Assembly: GCF_026222555.1 (NCBI RefSeq)
Contig: NZ_CP098511.1
Span: 1,655,501 to 1,719,500, forward strand
Source: Aquimarina sp. ERC-38
Lineage (GTDB): Bacteria > Bacteroidota > Bacteroidia > Flavobacteriales > Flavobacteriaceae
Direction: 5' to 3'
Length of the DNA: 64,000 bases
The notes under the pieces: generated by a model
The model's database searches: none
Told to the model about the DNA's origin: nothing
What the model saw: the letters and a program-made list of their open reading frames with translations, nothing else
Shown: positions 29,112 through 37,305 of the stretch, piece by piece
Position numbering within the stretch: position 1 is the stretch's first letter
Layout of the letters: every line of letters begins with the position of its first letter
Program-made: the position numbers and the translations under genes

Positions 29112-29996
29112 TTAGTCCATCAAGTTTATTAATTTTTCTCCAAAAGCAATTCCTAGCTTTTTTTGTCCTTCGGCATTGTAGTGTACATTGTCCGGATGTT
29201 TGGGATAGTCAGTCCAGGGTTTGTCAGGTTTTGTTGTTACGATTGCTACTTTTTTATCAGCTTTTGCCACTTCCAGCATTGCCGTTCTTACCTGTTCCGG
29301 TCCTTCAGCGTACTTTCTGGGGGGTACATTTATTTGTCCGATGATAAAGGGTAAATCAGCGATGCCAAATTCTTTTCTATAGCTACTGATTAAATTTTGT
29401 AAGTTAACTTTGTAATTGTTTGCAGCGATAGGTTTACCAGCATCATTTTCTCCTTGTAGCCAACCTATACCCATTATTTTATACTTTTTTCCTTCTGTAA
29501 GTAAGCGTTTTAAATGAACTTTACTATTATCTATATGTTTAGCATAAAGTTGAAGTTTCTTTCTAACCTCACCTTTTTCAGAAATATTTGCTTTTTCCTG
29601 GCTCCAATCAGGGTTCCATGCTCCATGTAGTGAAGTACCTCCCGTAGCAGTTTTTATCATTAAAAATTGGTGATCCGGATATTTTTCAGCTAGCGTTAGC
29701 CCCATGAATAGTTCCGGACCAAAATGTTTTGAGAAAGGGTACTTTTCCGTTTGCTTTCCATCTACTTCAGACAACGGTTTTGGTCGGTTTCTAAAATCCG
29801 TAACCAGCACTCTCGAAGCTACTTTTTCAATCCGATCTTTTACAGATGCAGACAGTTCATCATAATTTCCATGGCCAACCATGTTTGATTGACCAGCAAG
29901 TAACACCACCTGAACTTCATCTTCATTTTGTGCATTTCCCAAAGAAATAGTAAAAGAGTAAAGTAGAGCAAAAATTTTTAAAATACGGATATTCAT
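29112..29996 (-). CDS. SGNH carbohydrate esterase (DUF303/SASA), secreted
   Basis: The 294-residue protein has an ordinary signal peptide (ILKIFALLYSFTISLGNAQ) rather than a lipobox, so its location differs from that of its lipoprotein paralogue 11 bp downstream. The catalytic blocks are VVLLAGQSNMVGHGN, MGIGWLQGENDAGKP and HPDNVHYNAEGQKKLG. Both copies share FGPELFMGLTLAEKYP-type and GGTSLHGAW/GGTSLYGAW segments. It is the first gene of the esterase run. A 300-bp stretch with a decayed coding fragment separates it from the GH150-like gene. Confidence 0.85.
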   Translation of the reverse strand: MNIRILKIFALLYSFTISLGNAQNEDEVQVVLLAGQSNMVGHGNYDELSASVKDRIEKVASRVLVTDFRNRPKPLSEVDGKQTEKYPFSKHFGPELFMGLTLAEKYPDHQFLMIKTATGGTSLHGAWNPDWSQEKANISEKGEVRKKLQLYAKHIDNSKVHLKRLLTEGKKYKIMGIGWLQGENDAGKPIAANNYKVNLQNLISSYRKEFGIADLPFIIGQINVPPRKYAEGPEQVRTAMLEVAKADKKVAIVTTKPDKPWTDYPKHPDNVHYNAEGQKKLGIAFGEKLINLMD

Positions 29997-30172
29997 TTTA
30001 AGAGTGTGTTATACATATCAATAAAGAAATTAAACTATATTTTTATGTATATTTCAATACATAAAACGTCTTTGTGGATAAAAGAAGGTATGAGATAGGT
30101 CAGGAAATTAAATAATGTATAATGAAAGTACATTCTATTTATTATTTCAAAACAATTTAATAAGAAAACAGA

Positions 30173-30277
30173 TTAATTTAATTGAGCGTTTTTTCTAAAC
30201 CCTTCCGGATCTACTAAAATGGTACCGCCCAAGTTTTGTGTCCAAATCTTAGTTTTAAAGTAATAGCCTTCTGAATT
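30173..30277 (-). pseudogene. C-terminal remnant of a decayed protein gene
   Basis: In the 300-bp gap between the GH150-like gene and the esterases, one leftward frame reads NSEGYYFKTKIWTQNLGG, continues as TILVDPEGFRKNAQ and ends at a stop. The composition is protein-like and the segment ends naturally, but it is preceded by an in-frame stop. I read it as the last ~34 codons of a gene whose front part was deleted, probably another PUL enzyme. I do not recognise the family. The rest of the gap (30001-30172) is AT-rich and holds nothing else visible. Confidence 0.35.
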
Positions 30278-30297
30278 CTAATTTGCCTATGGTAAGC

Positions 30298-33096
30298 TTA
30301 TAAAGCTTCATCCAATTCAATATCAATAAATCGAAAACCCCCTAGAGGAATTTCAATTGAAACTTCTGATTTTTCACTGGTTTTAAAAGTTTCTTTAGTT
30401 AAAATATCTGAAACTTTTGTAGGTGCAATTGTATTGAAGGTTACTATTGCGGTTGCTTTATTCGGATTGATATAGCCATTCTCGATAAGCGTTAACCTTA
30501 AATGCTTTGGTGATGTTTGGGCAACTACCCAGGCAACATTTCCGGAAACTGTCACTGGTAGTTTTTTTGATAAATCCTGAATGTCTTTTTCTATAGTTTT
30601 AAAATAGGTATCTGCAGGAAAGCTTTGTTTACCATCTGATGAATAGTAATTTCTACCATCTGTAATATACTCTTTCATAATATTTTTGTAGAGCGGATGC
30701 AAATGGCTTTGTAAAGTTCCTCTCGGTGCATCTAGATCTGCAAACATACCATTCTGAGGAGGTGTGATAAGCACCATTCCGTTTTTATATTCCGGTAAAA
30801 AGTTTAATCTTCTCTCGGTAACACCTGCTGCATATCTTGAAAAATCCCATTCTGTAACAGGTGCTCCAGGCCATGAACCATTCATCCTACTAAATACAAA
30901 AGGCTTGTCTTTTTCAAAATCTTCATCATAAAAAACCGTCCATTTTATATTAGCACCATCATCCAGAAAATGTGCATCCGGTTCCTTCATACTCACATGA
31001 ACTGGTGAAAAACTTAAAACTTCTTCACGTTTTGGAACATAAATGGCCCCTTTTGCAATTAATTCCCAATAGAGACTGAGATACTCCTGATCTACCGCAT
31101 AATTATTTATAAATTGTGCACCATAAGCCGTATGGTAGATTAACATCTTTAAAAAGTGATTGGGTAAATTCTGATACCCGTACTGTCTTGACCGATCCAA
31201 TGTAGTATTATCCCTGACTGCCCTGGTTCCCCAGGAATTAACCGCGCCACTGGCCCACATTCCTAAACGGCCGGATATACTTAATTCCATCACCTTGTCA
31301 GAAGTTTCTTCCATGGCAGGTACAAAAACTTCTGCAAATTCACCTGACATTAATCTTGACCAAGGTTTTAAGTAATTAGAACCCAACCAAAATATATTTT
31401 TTGAACGTAAAAATATATTTGCATTTTTATCTTTGGCATAACCCGCCAGTGGATATAATAAGCTATCCACAACAAAATTTAAATTTTCAGAATGATCTTC
31501 TAATTCGGGATAAATTAAGACTGTTTTCTTTCCGTTAGCAAGGTCCAGCACTTTTTTAGTGGTTTCTAACTGATACATAAAAGGATCGTTACCATGACCT
31601 CCCCAATAAGCATAACCTTTTTCATTTTCAAACTTCTTTCTCACCTTATTTAAAACCTGATCTTGTGATAGAATATATTTTGCACGTCTGTCCCGCTTTT
31701 TTCTATACACTTCATTTTGTAATTTGGATCTATCCCATTTTTCCCGAGGGATATTGCCATGGTTTAAAAACACTGGACTATTATAAGTGCTTGAAATTTC
31801 TTCTTTTAATTTCTTTACCTTTTCAGGAATTTGTTCAGTCATCAAATATACTGGTAGGTTATCCCTCTGCCAGGAGGGTTTTTTAAAGTTTTTAAGGGAT
31901 GCTCTTATGGCATTTGTGTTTTTTAAAATTTCTGCAATCTTCCCCTGTGGCTTTGATTGTGAAAATCCCTTTTTCCACCCGTTTTTATCTGTATCAATTA
32001 CATAAATGTTACTGCCACCACTTTGTTCACTTGCTAATAAAATTTTATTTGTATTTGGGTCTTTATACAAATCATTAAATGCATAAGTACCTTCTACTAT
32101 TTCTGCTTTGTCATTATTAAGATCCGAAGGAATTAAACGTAGTTGGCTGCCAACTTTAACTACATAAAGTTGTTGATCATTTTCTGTTATAGTTGCAACT
32201 TCTACTACATCATAACCCGTTCTAATTTTATTTAACTTGTTATAAACAAATTTACCAGTAACCGGGTTATAAATTAAAAAAGCATTATCATTAGAATGCG
32301 CAGAAGTACCTAAAACTGCTTCTTGCATACCATCATTATTAAGGTCTGCCAAATAAAAATCACCGATAACCCGTAGTCTTTTTTGACCATTGGCAGTTAG
32401 TTGATCCTTTCTATAAGGTAAGTTTTCCAGTACCTTAAAAAGGTACATGGTACCCGGAACATTCATATGATTGTTAGTTCCTAAAACTGCCAGGATATCC
32501 TCTCCGTCTTTTTGCTGAATAGGTCTTATAAAATTAGCAGTACTTACATTTTTTTCAGGAAGGTCTGTTTTGTATTTCGATCTGGGTACTTCTATAGAAT
32601 AGGTAGATGACTTTATTTCTTTAACTAATTCTCCTTGAGGGGATAAGTAATAAATACTTTTATCAAAACCACCAGCTACCACATAGGTTTCCGTACCCGT
32701 TTGAACTGTACAAACCGCATACATCGGGGCACTATTTTTTTTAAACTTCCACAATAAGTTTCCTTGATAATCCAGGCAATAAACGGTTCCGTCAGCATTT
32801 GCCGCCAGAATTTCATCCCTTCCGTCCCCGTTAATATCCTTGCACCAGATATCGTGGTTCATAAAACCGGAAAGTTTATTTTGCCATAAAATATCCCCAT
32901 TGTAAGAAATACCTAGAAGGGTGCCTTCATAACTATTTCCGATAATATAGGATTCCCCGTTGTTAAGGGCAGATGATACTTTGGTTATCGTGTAACCTGT
33001 TTCGATACCATAAAAACCATTATTTTTAATTTCCTGCGCATTTAGGTTTCCTAAACTCAAAAGTAAAATTATTGTCGAAATTAGTATTTTTCTCAT
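30298..33096 (-). CDS. Probable GH150 lambda-carrageenase-like protein, second copy
   Basis: The start at 33096 (MRKILISTIILLLSLGNLNA, signal peptide) is preferred to the upstream frame extension to 33135; it gives 932 residues. The N-terminal half is a PQQ-like propeller (DEILAANADGTVYCLDYQGN, YVVAGGFDKSIYYLSPQGEL, FYLADLNNDGMQEAVLG). The C-terminal half matches the 881-residue paralogue at 13528 in AYWGGHGNDPF, GRLGMWASGAVNSWGTR, WDFSRYAAGVTERRLNFLPE and GGFRFIDIEL. The N-terminal propeller plus ~550-residue catalytic part recalls lambda-carrageenase CglA (GH150). The copies differ enough to suggest distinct subsites or sulfation preference. The family call rests on architecture and context. 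Confidence 0.6.
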   Translation of the reverse strand: MRKILISTIILLLSLGNLNAQEIKNNGFYGIETGYTITKVSSALNNGESYIIGNSYEGTLLGISYNGDILWQNKLSGFMNHDIWCKDINGDGRDEILAANADGTVYCLDYQGNLLWKFKKNSAPMYAVCTVQTGTETYVVAGGFDKSIYYLSPQGELVKEIKSSTYSIEVPRSKYKTDLPEKNVSTANFIRPIQQKDGEDILAVLGTNNHMNVPGTMYLFKVLENLPYRKDQLTANGQKRLRVIGDFYLADLNNDGMQEAVLGTSAHSNDNAFLIYNPVTGKFVYNKLNKIRTGYDVVEVATITENDQQLYVVKVGSQLRLIPSDLNNDKAEIVEGTYAFNDLYKDPNTNKILLASEQSGGSNIYVIDTDKNGWKKGFSQSKPQGKIAEILKNTNAIRASLKNFKKPSWQRDNLPVYLMTEQIPEKVKKLKEEISSTYNSPVFLNHGNIPREKWDRSKLQNEVYRKKRDRRAKYILSQDQVLNKVRKKFENEKGYAYWGGHGNDPFMYQLETTKKVLDLANGKKTVLIYPELEDHSENLNFVVDSLLYPLAGYAKDKNANIFLRSKNIFWLGSNYLKPWSRLMSGEFAEVFVPAMEETSDKVMELSISGRLGMWASGAVNSWGTRAVRDNTTLDRSRQYGYQNLPNHFLKMLIYHTAYGAQFINNYAVDQEYLSLYWELIAKGAIYVPKREEVLSFSPVHVSMKEPDAHFLDDGANIKWTVFYDEDFEKDKPFVFSRMNGSWPGAPVTEWDFSRYAAGVTERRLNFLPEYKNGMVLITPPQNGMFADLDAPRGTLQSHLHPLYKNIMKEYITDGRNYYSSDGKQSFPADTYFKTIEKDIQDLSKKLPVTVSGNVAWVVAQTSPKHLRLTLIENGYINPNKATAIVTFNTIAPTKVSDILTKETFKTSEKSEVSIEIPLGGFRFIDIELDEAL

Positions 33097-33156
33097 TGAT
33101 ACATAGTTTAACATTAGTGTACGGTAAAGATTCAAGACCCGCCTGCACGGGTATCA

Positions 33157-33228
33157 ATCCTATCCCAGCCCTTCCCAAAGGGAAGGTAGCTAAAATTCCT
33201 TTCCTTTAGAAAAGATTTAGGATAGGAT
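33157..33228. repeat. Nested inverted-repeat element in the 563-bp spacer upstream of the GH150-like gene
   Basis: Outer arms ATCCTATCC (33157-33165) and GGATAGGAT (33220-33228) are perfectly complementary. Inside them CCTTCCC (33170-33176) and GGGAAGG (33180-33186) form a tight hairpin with a 3-nt loop. Similar 'CCTTCCC..GGGAAGG' elements are scattered between genes in many Bacteroidota genomes, so this is probably an interspersed repeat. A further small hairpin ACCCG/CGGGT sits at 33137-33152. The remainder of the spacer 33097-33659 is AT-rich, with no gene seen. Confidence 0.55.
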
Positions 33229-33659
33229 AGTTAGCTGTAAATTAAATAGTTGGGTTAATTTTAATACGCCAATACTATAATAAACTAGAGCCTTAGTTCA
33301 AAAAATAAATTACTTTTAAAAAAGTAAAAAAGCAGCCTTCTAATATTTTAAAGTTTGAAATTACCTTATTTTACGATGCTTAATAGACTTTTATTTTAAC
33401 CGGACACTAATAATAGTGCCTCCTATTTTCGGTTAAAACGTAATAATCCTAAAATGCAAAAAGTAAATAAGTTAAAATTTTAAATAAGTATTTTGGTAAA
33501 AAGCTATGACATCTACATACGCCAAACCATAGTTATGCCTAAAAAAGCAACTATCTAGTAAAAATTAAAAACCTTTGATTCTTCATTAGCTAAAAACATG
33601 CCATCTTAAATAATTGCTTTATCCTTTTAACTAAAAATCAAAGTATTAACAACAATTTA

Positions 33660-34685
33660 TTAGCTTACTATCAAATCTTTTAACCTTTCTGCTGCTTGTT
33701 CTGCGGTAATGTCCCTTTGCGGCGAACCGAACATTTCATAACCTACCATAAACTTTTTGACGGTCGCACTTCTAAGAAGTGGTGGATAAAAACTCATATG
33801 CCAGTGCCAATGTTCATTAGATTCTCCATTAGTAGGAGCCTGATGAATTCCACTGGAATAAGGGAACGAACATTGAAACAGGGCATCAAAAGCTTTCGTA
33901 ATTTTAGAAATTGCATCTGCAAAGTTTAAACTTTCCTGTTCTGAAATTTTAGTGATATCCGTATATTGCTTTTTAGGTGCAATCATGGCTTCAAAAGGCC
34001 AAATTGCCCAAAACGGAGTTAATACCACAAAATCTTCATTCTGATAAATGATACGCTCGTTGGCTTCTAGTTCTTGTTTTAAATAATCCCCTAATAAACT
34101 GCTTTTTTTGTCATTAAAATAAGCACGTTGATGTTGGTCTTTTTTTGCAACTTCATTTGGTAAGGTGGATTGACTCCATATCTGACCATGAGGATGCGGA
34201 TTGCTACAACCCATGACCGCCCCTTTGTTTTCAAAAATCTGTACATAATTAATGATCTCGTTAGCCCCTAACTCCGCATATTCCTTTTGCCAGGTGTTAA
34301 CTACCTTATTAATGTCTTCCACTTTCATATCTGCCAGACTTTTAGAATGATCCGGGCTAAAACAAATTACTTTACAGATACCCTGCTCACTTTCAGCTTT
34401 AAATAAGCCTTCGTTTACGGTAAATTTTGGAGAAGTGGTTTGCAATGCGGCAAAATCATTAGTAAAGACATAAACATCTTTGTATTCAGGGTTTTTTTCT
34501 CCGTTGATCCTGGTATTACCGGCACATAAGTAACAATTAGGGTCATATGCAGGACGTTGCTCGTTAGCAATAGCTTCGTTTTGTCCTTGCCAGGGTCGTT
34601 TAGCCCGGTGCGGAGAGACTAAAACCCATTCTCCGGTAAGAATATTAAAACGCTTATGTGAATAATCTTGCAGGTATGTTTCCAT
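33660..34685 (-). CDS. galT: UDP-glucose--hexose-1-phosphate (galactose-1-phosphate) uridylyltransferase
   Basis: The 341-residue protein shows the class I GalT signature SNPHPHGQIWSQ with the uridylylated His, the RPWQGQNE start region, the CYLCAGNTR zinc-type cysteines and the C-terminal HWHWHMSFYPPLLRS histidines. It exchanges galactose-1-phosphate with UDP-glucose in the Leloir pathway (cytoplasm). It follows galK by 18 bp. Its place in the PUL indicates that free galactose is the main end product of the degraded polysaccharide. Confidence 0.95.
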   Translation of the reverse strand: METYLQDYSHKRFNILTGEWVLVSPHRAKRPWQGQNEAIANEQRPAYDPNCYLCAGNTRINGEKNPEYKDVYVFTNDFAALQTTSPKFTVNEGLFKAESEQGICKVICFSPDHSKSLADMKVEDINKVVNTWQKEYAELGANEIINYVQIFENKGAVMGCSNPHPHGQIWSQSTLPNEVAKKDQHQRAYFNDKKSSLLGDYLKQELEANERIIYQNEDFVVLTPFWAIWPFEAMIAPKKQYTDITKISEQESLNFADAISKITKAFDALFQCSFPYSSGIHQAPTNGESNEHWHWHMSFYPPLLRSATVKKFMVGYEMFGSPQRDITAEQAAERLKDLIVS

Positions 34686-34703
34686 GCTTTTTTTCTAAAT
34701 TTG

Positions 34704-35858
34704 TTAATTAACTATTTGTGTTCCCTGTGCTAGCTTTACACTATAAACGGAACAGTCTGTTTCAAACGCTTGTCTGAACTTTTTAGACACTTCTTTTTTA
34801 AACTTCTTAAACTCATCTTTTTTAACTAGATTAATGGTACAACCACCAAAACCTCCTCCCATCATTCTAGAACCCAGTACATTTTCATTTTCTTTGGCTC
34901 TGTCCACTAAAAAATCCAGTTCGGCACAGCTTACTTTATATTTAGTACTTAAGCCTTCATGAGATTGATATAATAAATCCCCTAAAGTATTAATATCATC
35001 TTTTTGAATAGCTTCAGAAAATTCTAGTACCCGATTGTTTTCATTGATAATATAACGTGCCTTTTGGTAATCCTCCTCAGAAATATCAGATTTAATTTTA
35101 TCTAAATCTTCTTTAGAGGCATCTCGTAAAGCAACAATATTTAGTAATTTTGAAACCTTTTCACATACTTCACGTCTGTCATTATAGGCACTTTCGGATA
35201 AATCATGCTTTACATTTGTATTGATCAGCATTAATTTATAATCTTTGAAATCAATTTTGTAGGGTTCCGATTCTACGGTTCTGGTATCTAGTAATAGGGC
35301 ACTTTTTTTGATACCAAACATGCTGGCGTATTGATCCATAATACCACACTTCACGCCTGCGTAATTATGTTCTGCTTTTTGAGAAATTAGAATCATCTCA
35401 TGTTTGGTTAAACCTAAATCAAACAATTCATTTAATCCGTATACAAAACTATTTTCTAACGCGGCAGAAGAAGACATCCCAGCACCCCCCGGTATATTAC
35501 CAGCAAAAACACTATTAAAGTTACCCACAGTTTTTCCGAAGTTTTGTAACTCTGCTACTACACCTAAAATGTAATTTCTCCAACCGCCTTTATTTAAAGG
35601 TGCTATACCTTCCAGATCAAATTCATACATTTCTTCCTTATTCAAGGCATAGGCTTTACTCTTTTTTGAGTCACTCTTACTAATGGCGAGAGCAATTCCC
35701 TTATTTATTGCAGCCGGAAAAGCAAATCCGTCATTATAATCCGTATGTTCTCCAATCAAATTAATTCTACCGGGCGAAAATATGAGTAAGGGCTTATCCT
35801 TATCTTTAAACTGAGTTTTAAAACTGCGCTTTACTTCTTTAATTAATTTTTTATTCAT
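34704..35858 (-). CDS. galK: Galactokinase
   Basis: The 384-residue GHMP kinase carries the galactokinase signature SPGRINLIGEHTDYNDGFAF at residues ~29-48, the ATP loop GGAGMSSSAALE and the C-terminal MMGGGFGGCTINLV motif. It phosphorylates alpha-D-galactose at C1. It is the first gene of a galK-galT pair downstream of the GntR regulator, which is read in the same direction 148 bp upstream. This couples galactose entry to control of the locus. Confidence 0.95.
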   Translation of the reverse strand: MNKKLIKEVKRSFKTQFKDKDKPLLIFSPGRINLIGEHTDYNDGFAFPAAINKGIALAISKSDSKKSKAYALNKEEMYEFDLEGIAPLNKGGWRNYILGVVAELQNFGKTVGNFNSVFAGNIPGGAGMSSSAALENSFVYGLNELFDLGLTKHEMILISQKAEHNYAGVKCGIMDQYASMFGIKKSALLLDTRTVESEPYKIDFKDYKLMLINTNVKHDLSESAYNDRREVCEKVSKLLNIVALRDASKEDLDKIKSDISEEDYQKARYIINENNRVLEFSEAIQKDDINTLGDLLYQSHEGLSTKYKVSCAELDFLVDRAKENENVLGSRMMGGGFGGCTINLVKKDEFKKFKKEVSKKFRQAFETDCSVYSVKLAQGTQIVN

Positions 35859-36006
35859 AATGATTTGTAAAACAATTATCTAATATTTACTACACCTGTA
35901 TGCTTGAACGTATAGATAAGTGACTTTTTAAGAAGTTTCTTATATAATATGATAGGTCATAACATGTATGTAGCATTTGTATTTTTTCTCTTTTATAAAT
36001 GTAATT

Positions 36007-37005
36007 TTACAGTGATTTTCTAATAATTAGGCTATTAAAATTTTCTACTTGTGCAAATTCATTAGTTAAAATCATTTGCGCTAATCGTTCCCCCATAAGT
36101 TTAAAATCTGTTGAGATGGTTGTAATACCTCCTTCTACTATTTCTTTTAAAATCGTATCGTTATAGGAGATAATCCCAATATCTTTAGCTATCTTAAAAT
36201 GTTGTTTTTTAATGTTTTTTATCACCCGAATTAGATTTTTATCATCCAAAATAATATATACTTCACCTTGTGATAATGTTCTGTTCCTAAGTGTTTCGGT
36301 AACTTCATACGCAATATGATAATCCGTACAGAAAGATTTAAACCCTTTTAAAATTCCTTTAGGTTGGAGTTGTTTTTGAAAAAGTAAAACTGCTTTTTGA
36401 TACTTTTTTAGCAGTTTCAATCCTTCTTGCAAACCCTGATATATGTCTTTTTTAAAATTTTGGTAAATCGAAGGATATTGGATCAATTCCTTGTGGGTTT
36501 GATCCAGGATGTAAACTTTATCTTTTGGAAGTCGCTTCATCCATTGTTCAGTTCCTTTAAGGTGGGCAGGCATAATTACATAATAACTATAATCACCAAC
36601 ATTGTCATTGATTAATTTAGCAAATACATCCGGATTGAAATGATGAAAAAAGATATCTACCTGTACGTTTTTACCCATGCCAGCTAGAAAAGAATTGTAT
36701 AAATCTTCTTTAAAAGAATTAAATTCATCAAAGAGTAAAAATACCTTTTGATTTACATTTACATCCTCACTCATTACATAATAACCCTTGCCCACCACGG
36801 ACTGAATAATTCCACGAGTTTTTAGTTCGTTAAATGCCGTAAGAACTGTATCCCTAGAGAGAGAATGTTGTTCCTTAATACTATTTAAAGAAGGTAGTTT
36901 ATCTCCTCTTTTTAAAGTGCCTTTTATAATTGCATCTTCAATGGAAGCAACAATTTGCTTGTACTTGGGCGTACCAGATTTTTCTTCAATTGTTACAATT
37001 TCCAT
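36007..37005 (-). CDS. GntR-family transcriptional regulator with LacI-type sensor domain
   Basis: The start is placed at 37005 (MEIVTIEEKSGTPKYKQIVA), giving 332 residues. The N-terminal winged helix (GDKLPSLNSIKEQHSLSRDT, then VLTAFNELKTRGII) is GntR type. The C-terminal ~250 residues resemble a periplasmic-binding-protein/LacI sensor (KVFLLFDEFNSFKEDLYNSF, DIGIISYNDTILKEIVEGGI), the combination seen in fucose- and galactose-type regulators of Bacteroidota. It probably senses galactose or a PUL-derived sugar and controls galKT and the surrounding operons. A triple TGGTA repeat directly upstream of the gene suggests autoregulation. Confidence 0.88.
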   Translation of the reverse strand: MEIVTIEEKSGTPKYKQIVASIEDAIIKGTLKRGDKLPSLNSIKEQHSLSRDTVLTAFNELKTRGIIQSVVGKGYYVMSEDVNVNQKVFLLFDEFNSFKEDLYNSFLAGMGKNVQVDIFFHHFNPDVFAKLINDNVGDYSYYVIMPAHLKGTEQWMKRLPKDKVYILDQTHKELIQYPSIYQNFKKDIYQGLQEGLKLLKKYQKAVLLFQKQLQPKGILKGFKSFCTDYHIAYEVTETLRNRTLSQGEVYIILDDKNLIRVIKNIKKQHFKIAKDIGIISYNDTILKEIVEGGITTISTDFKLMGERLAQMILTNEFAQVENFNSLIIRKSL

Positions 37006-37039
37006 TTGACAAATATAAAACATAAAATCCTAATAACAA

Positions 37040-37061
37040 ACTGGTAGGTACTGGTATGGTA
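37040..37061. promoter_or_regulatory. Candidate GntR operator: ACTGGTA/TGGTA repeats
   Basis: ACTGGTA occurs at 37040-37046 and again at 37050-37056, followed at once by TGGTA (37057-37061). The copies are 10 bp apart, one helical turn, and lie 35-56 bp upstream of the GntR start codon. The complementary word ATACCA is repeated upstream of the sulfatase gene at 18644-18661. The position suggests an autoregulatory site; binding is inferred. Confidence 0.4.
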
Positions 37062-37243
37062 ATTTTTATTTTTCTGATAGATTTATAGATGCAAGGTATG
37101 ATATGTTCAAATGTGCTTCTATATGTTTACAAATAAGAAAGAGTGTATAAAAAAATAGACAAAAGCAATTTTAGCACTTTTTATAAACTTCGAATAGGCT
37201 TTTTAGGAAATATATAAAGTTATCTTTATTAACAGTAAATGAC

Positions 37244-37273
37244 TTTGACAAGCTTCTAAAAGTTTTATATTTA
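37244..37273 (+). promoter_or_regulatory. Bacteroidota-type promoter for the FGE gene
   Basis: TTTG at 37244-37247 and TATATTTA at 37266-37273 are separated by 18 nt, close to the -33 TTTG / -7 TAnnTTTG pattern of the Bacteroidota primary sigma factor. The start codon of the FGE gene lies 33 nt downstream. The last base of the -7 box deviates (A for G). Confidence 0.4.
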
Positions 37274-37305
37274 TCAAAAAGAGATAAAGTAATTCTTCCG
37301 TCTTA

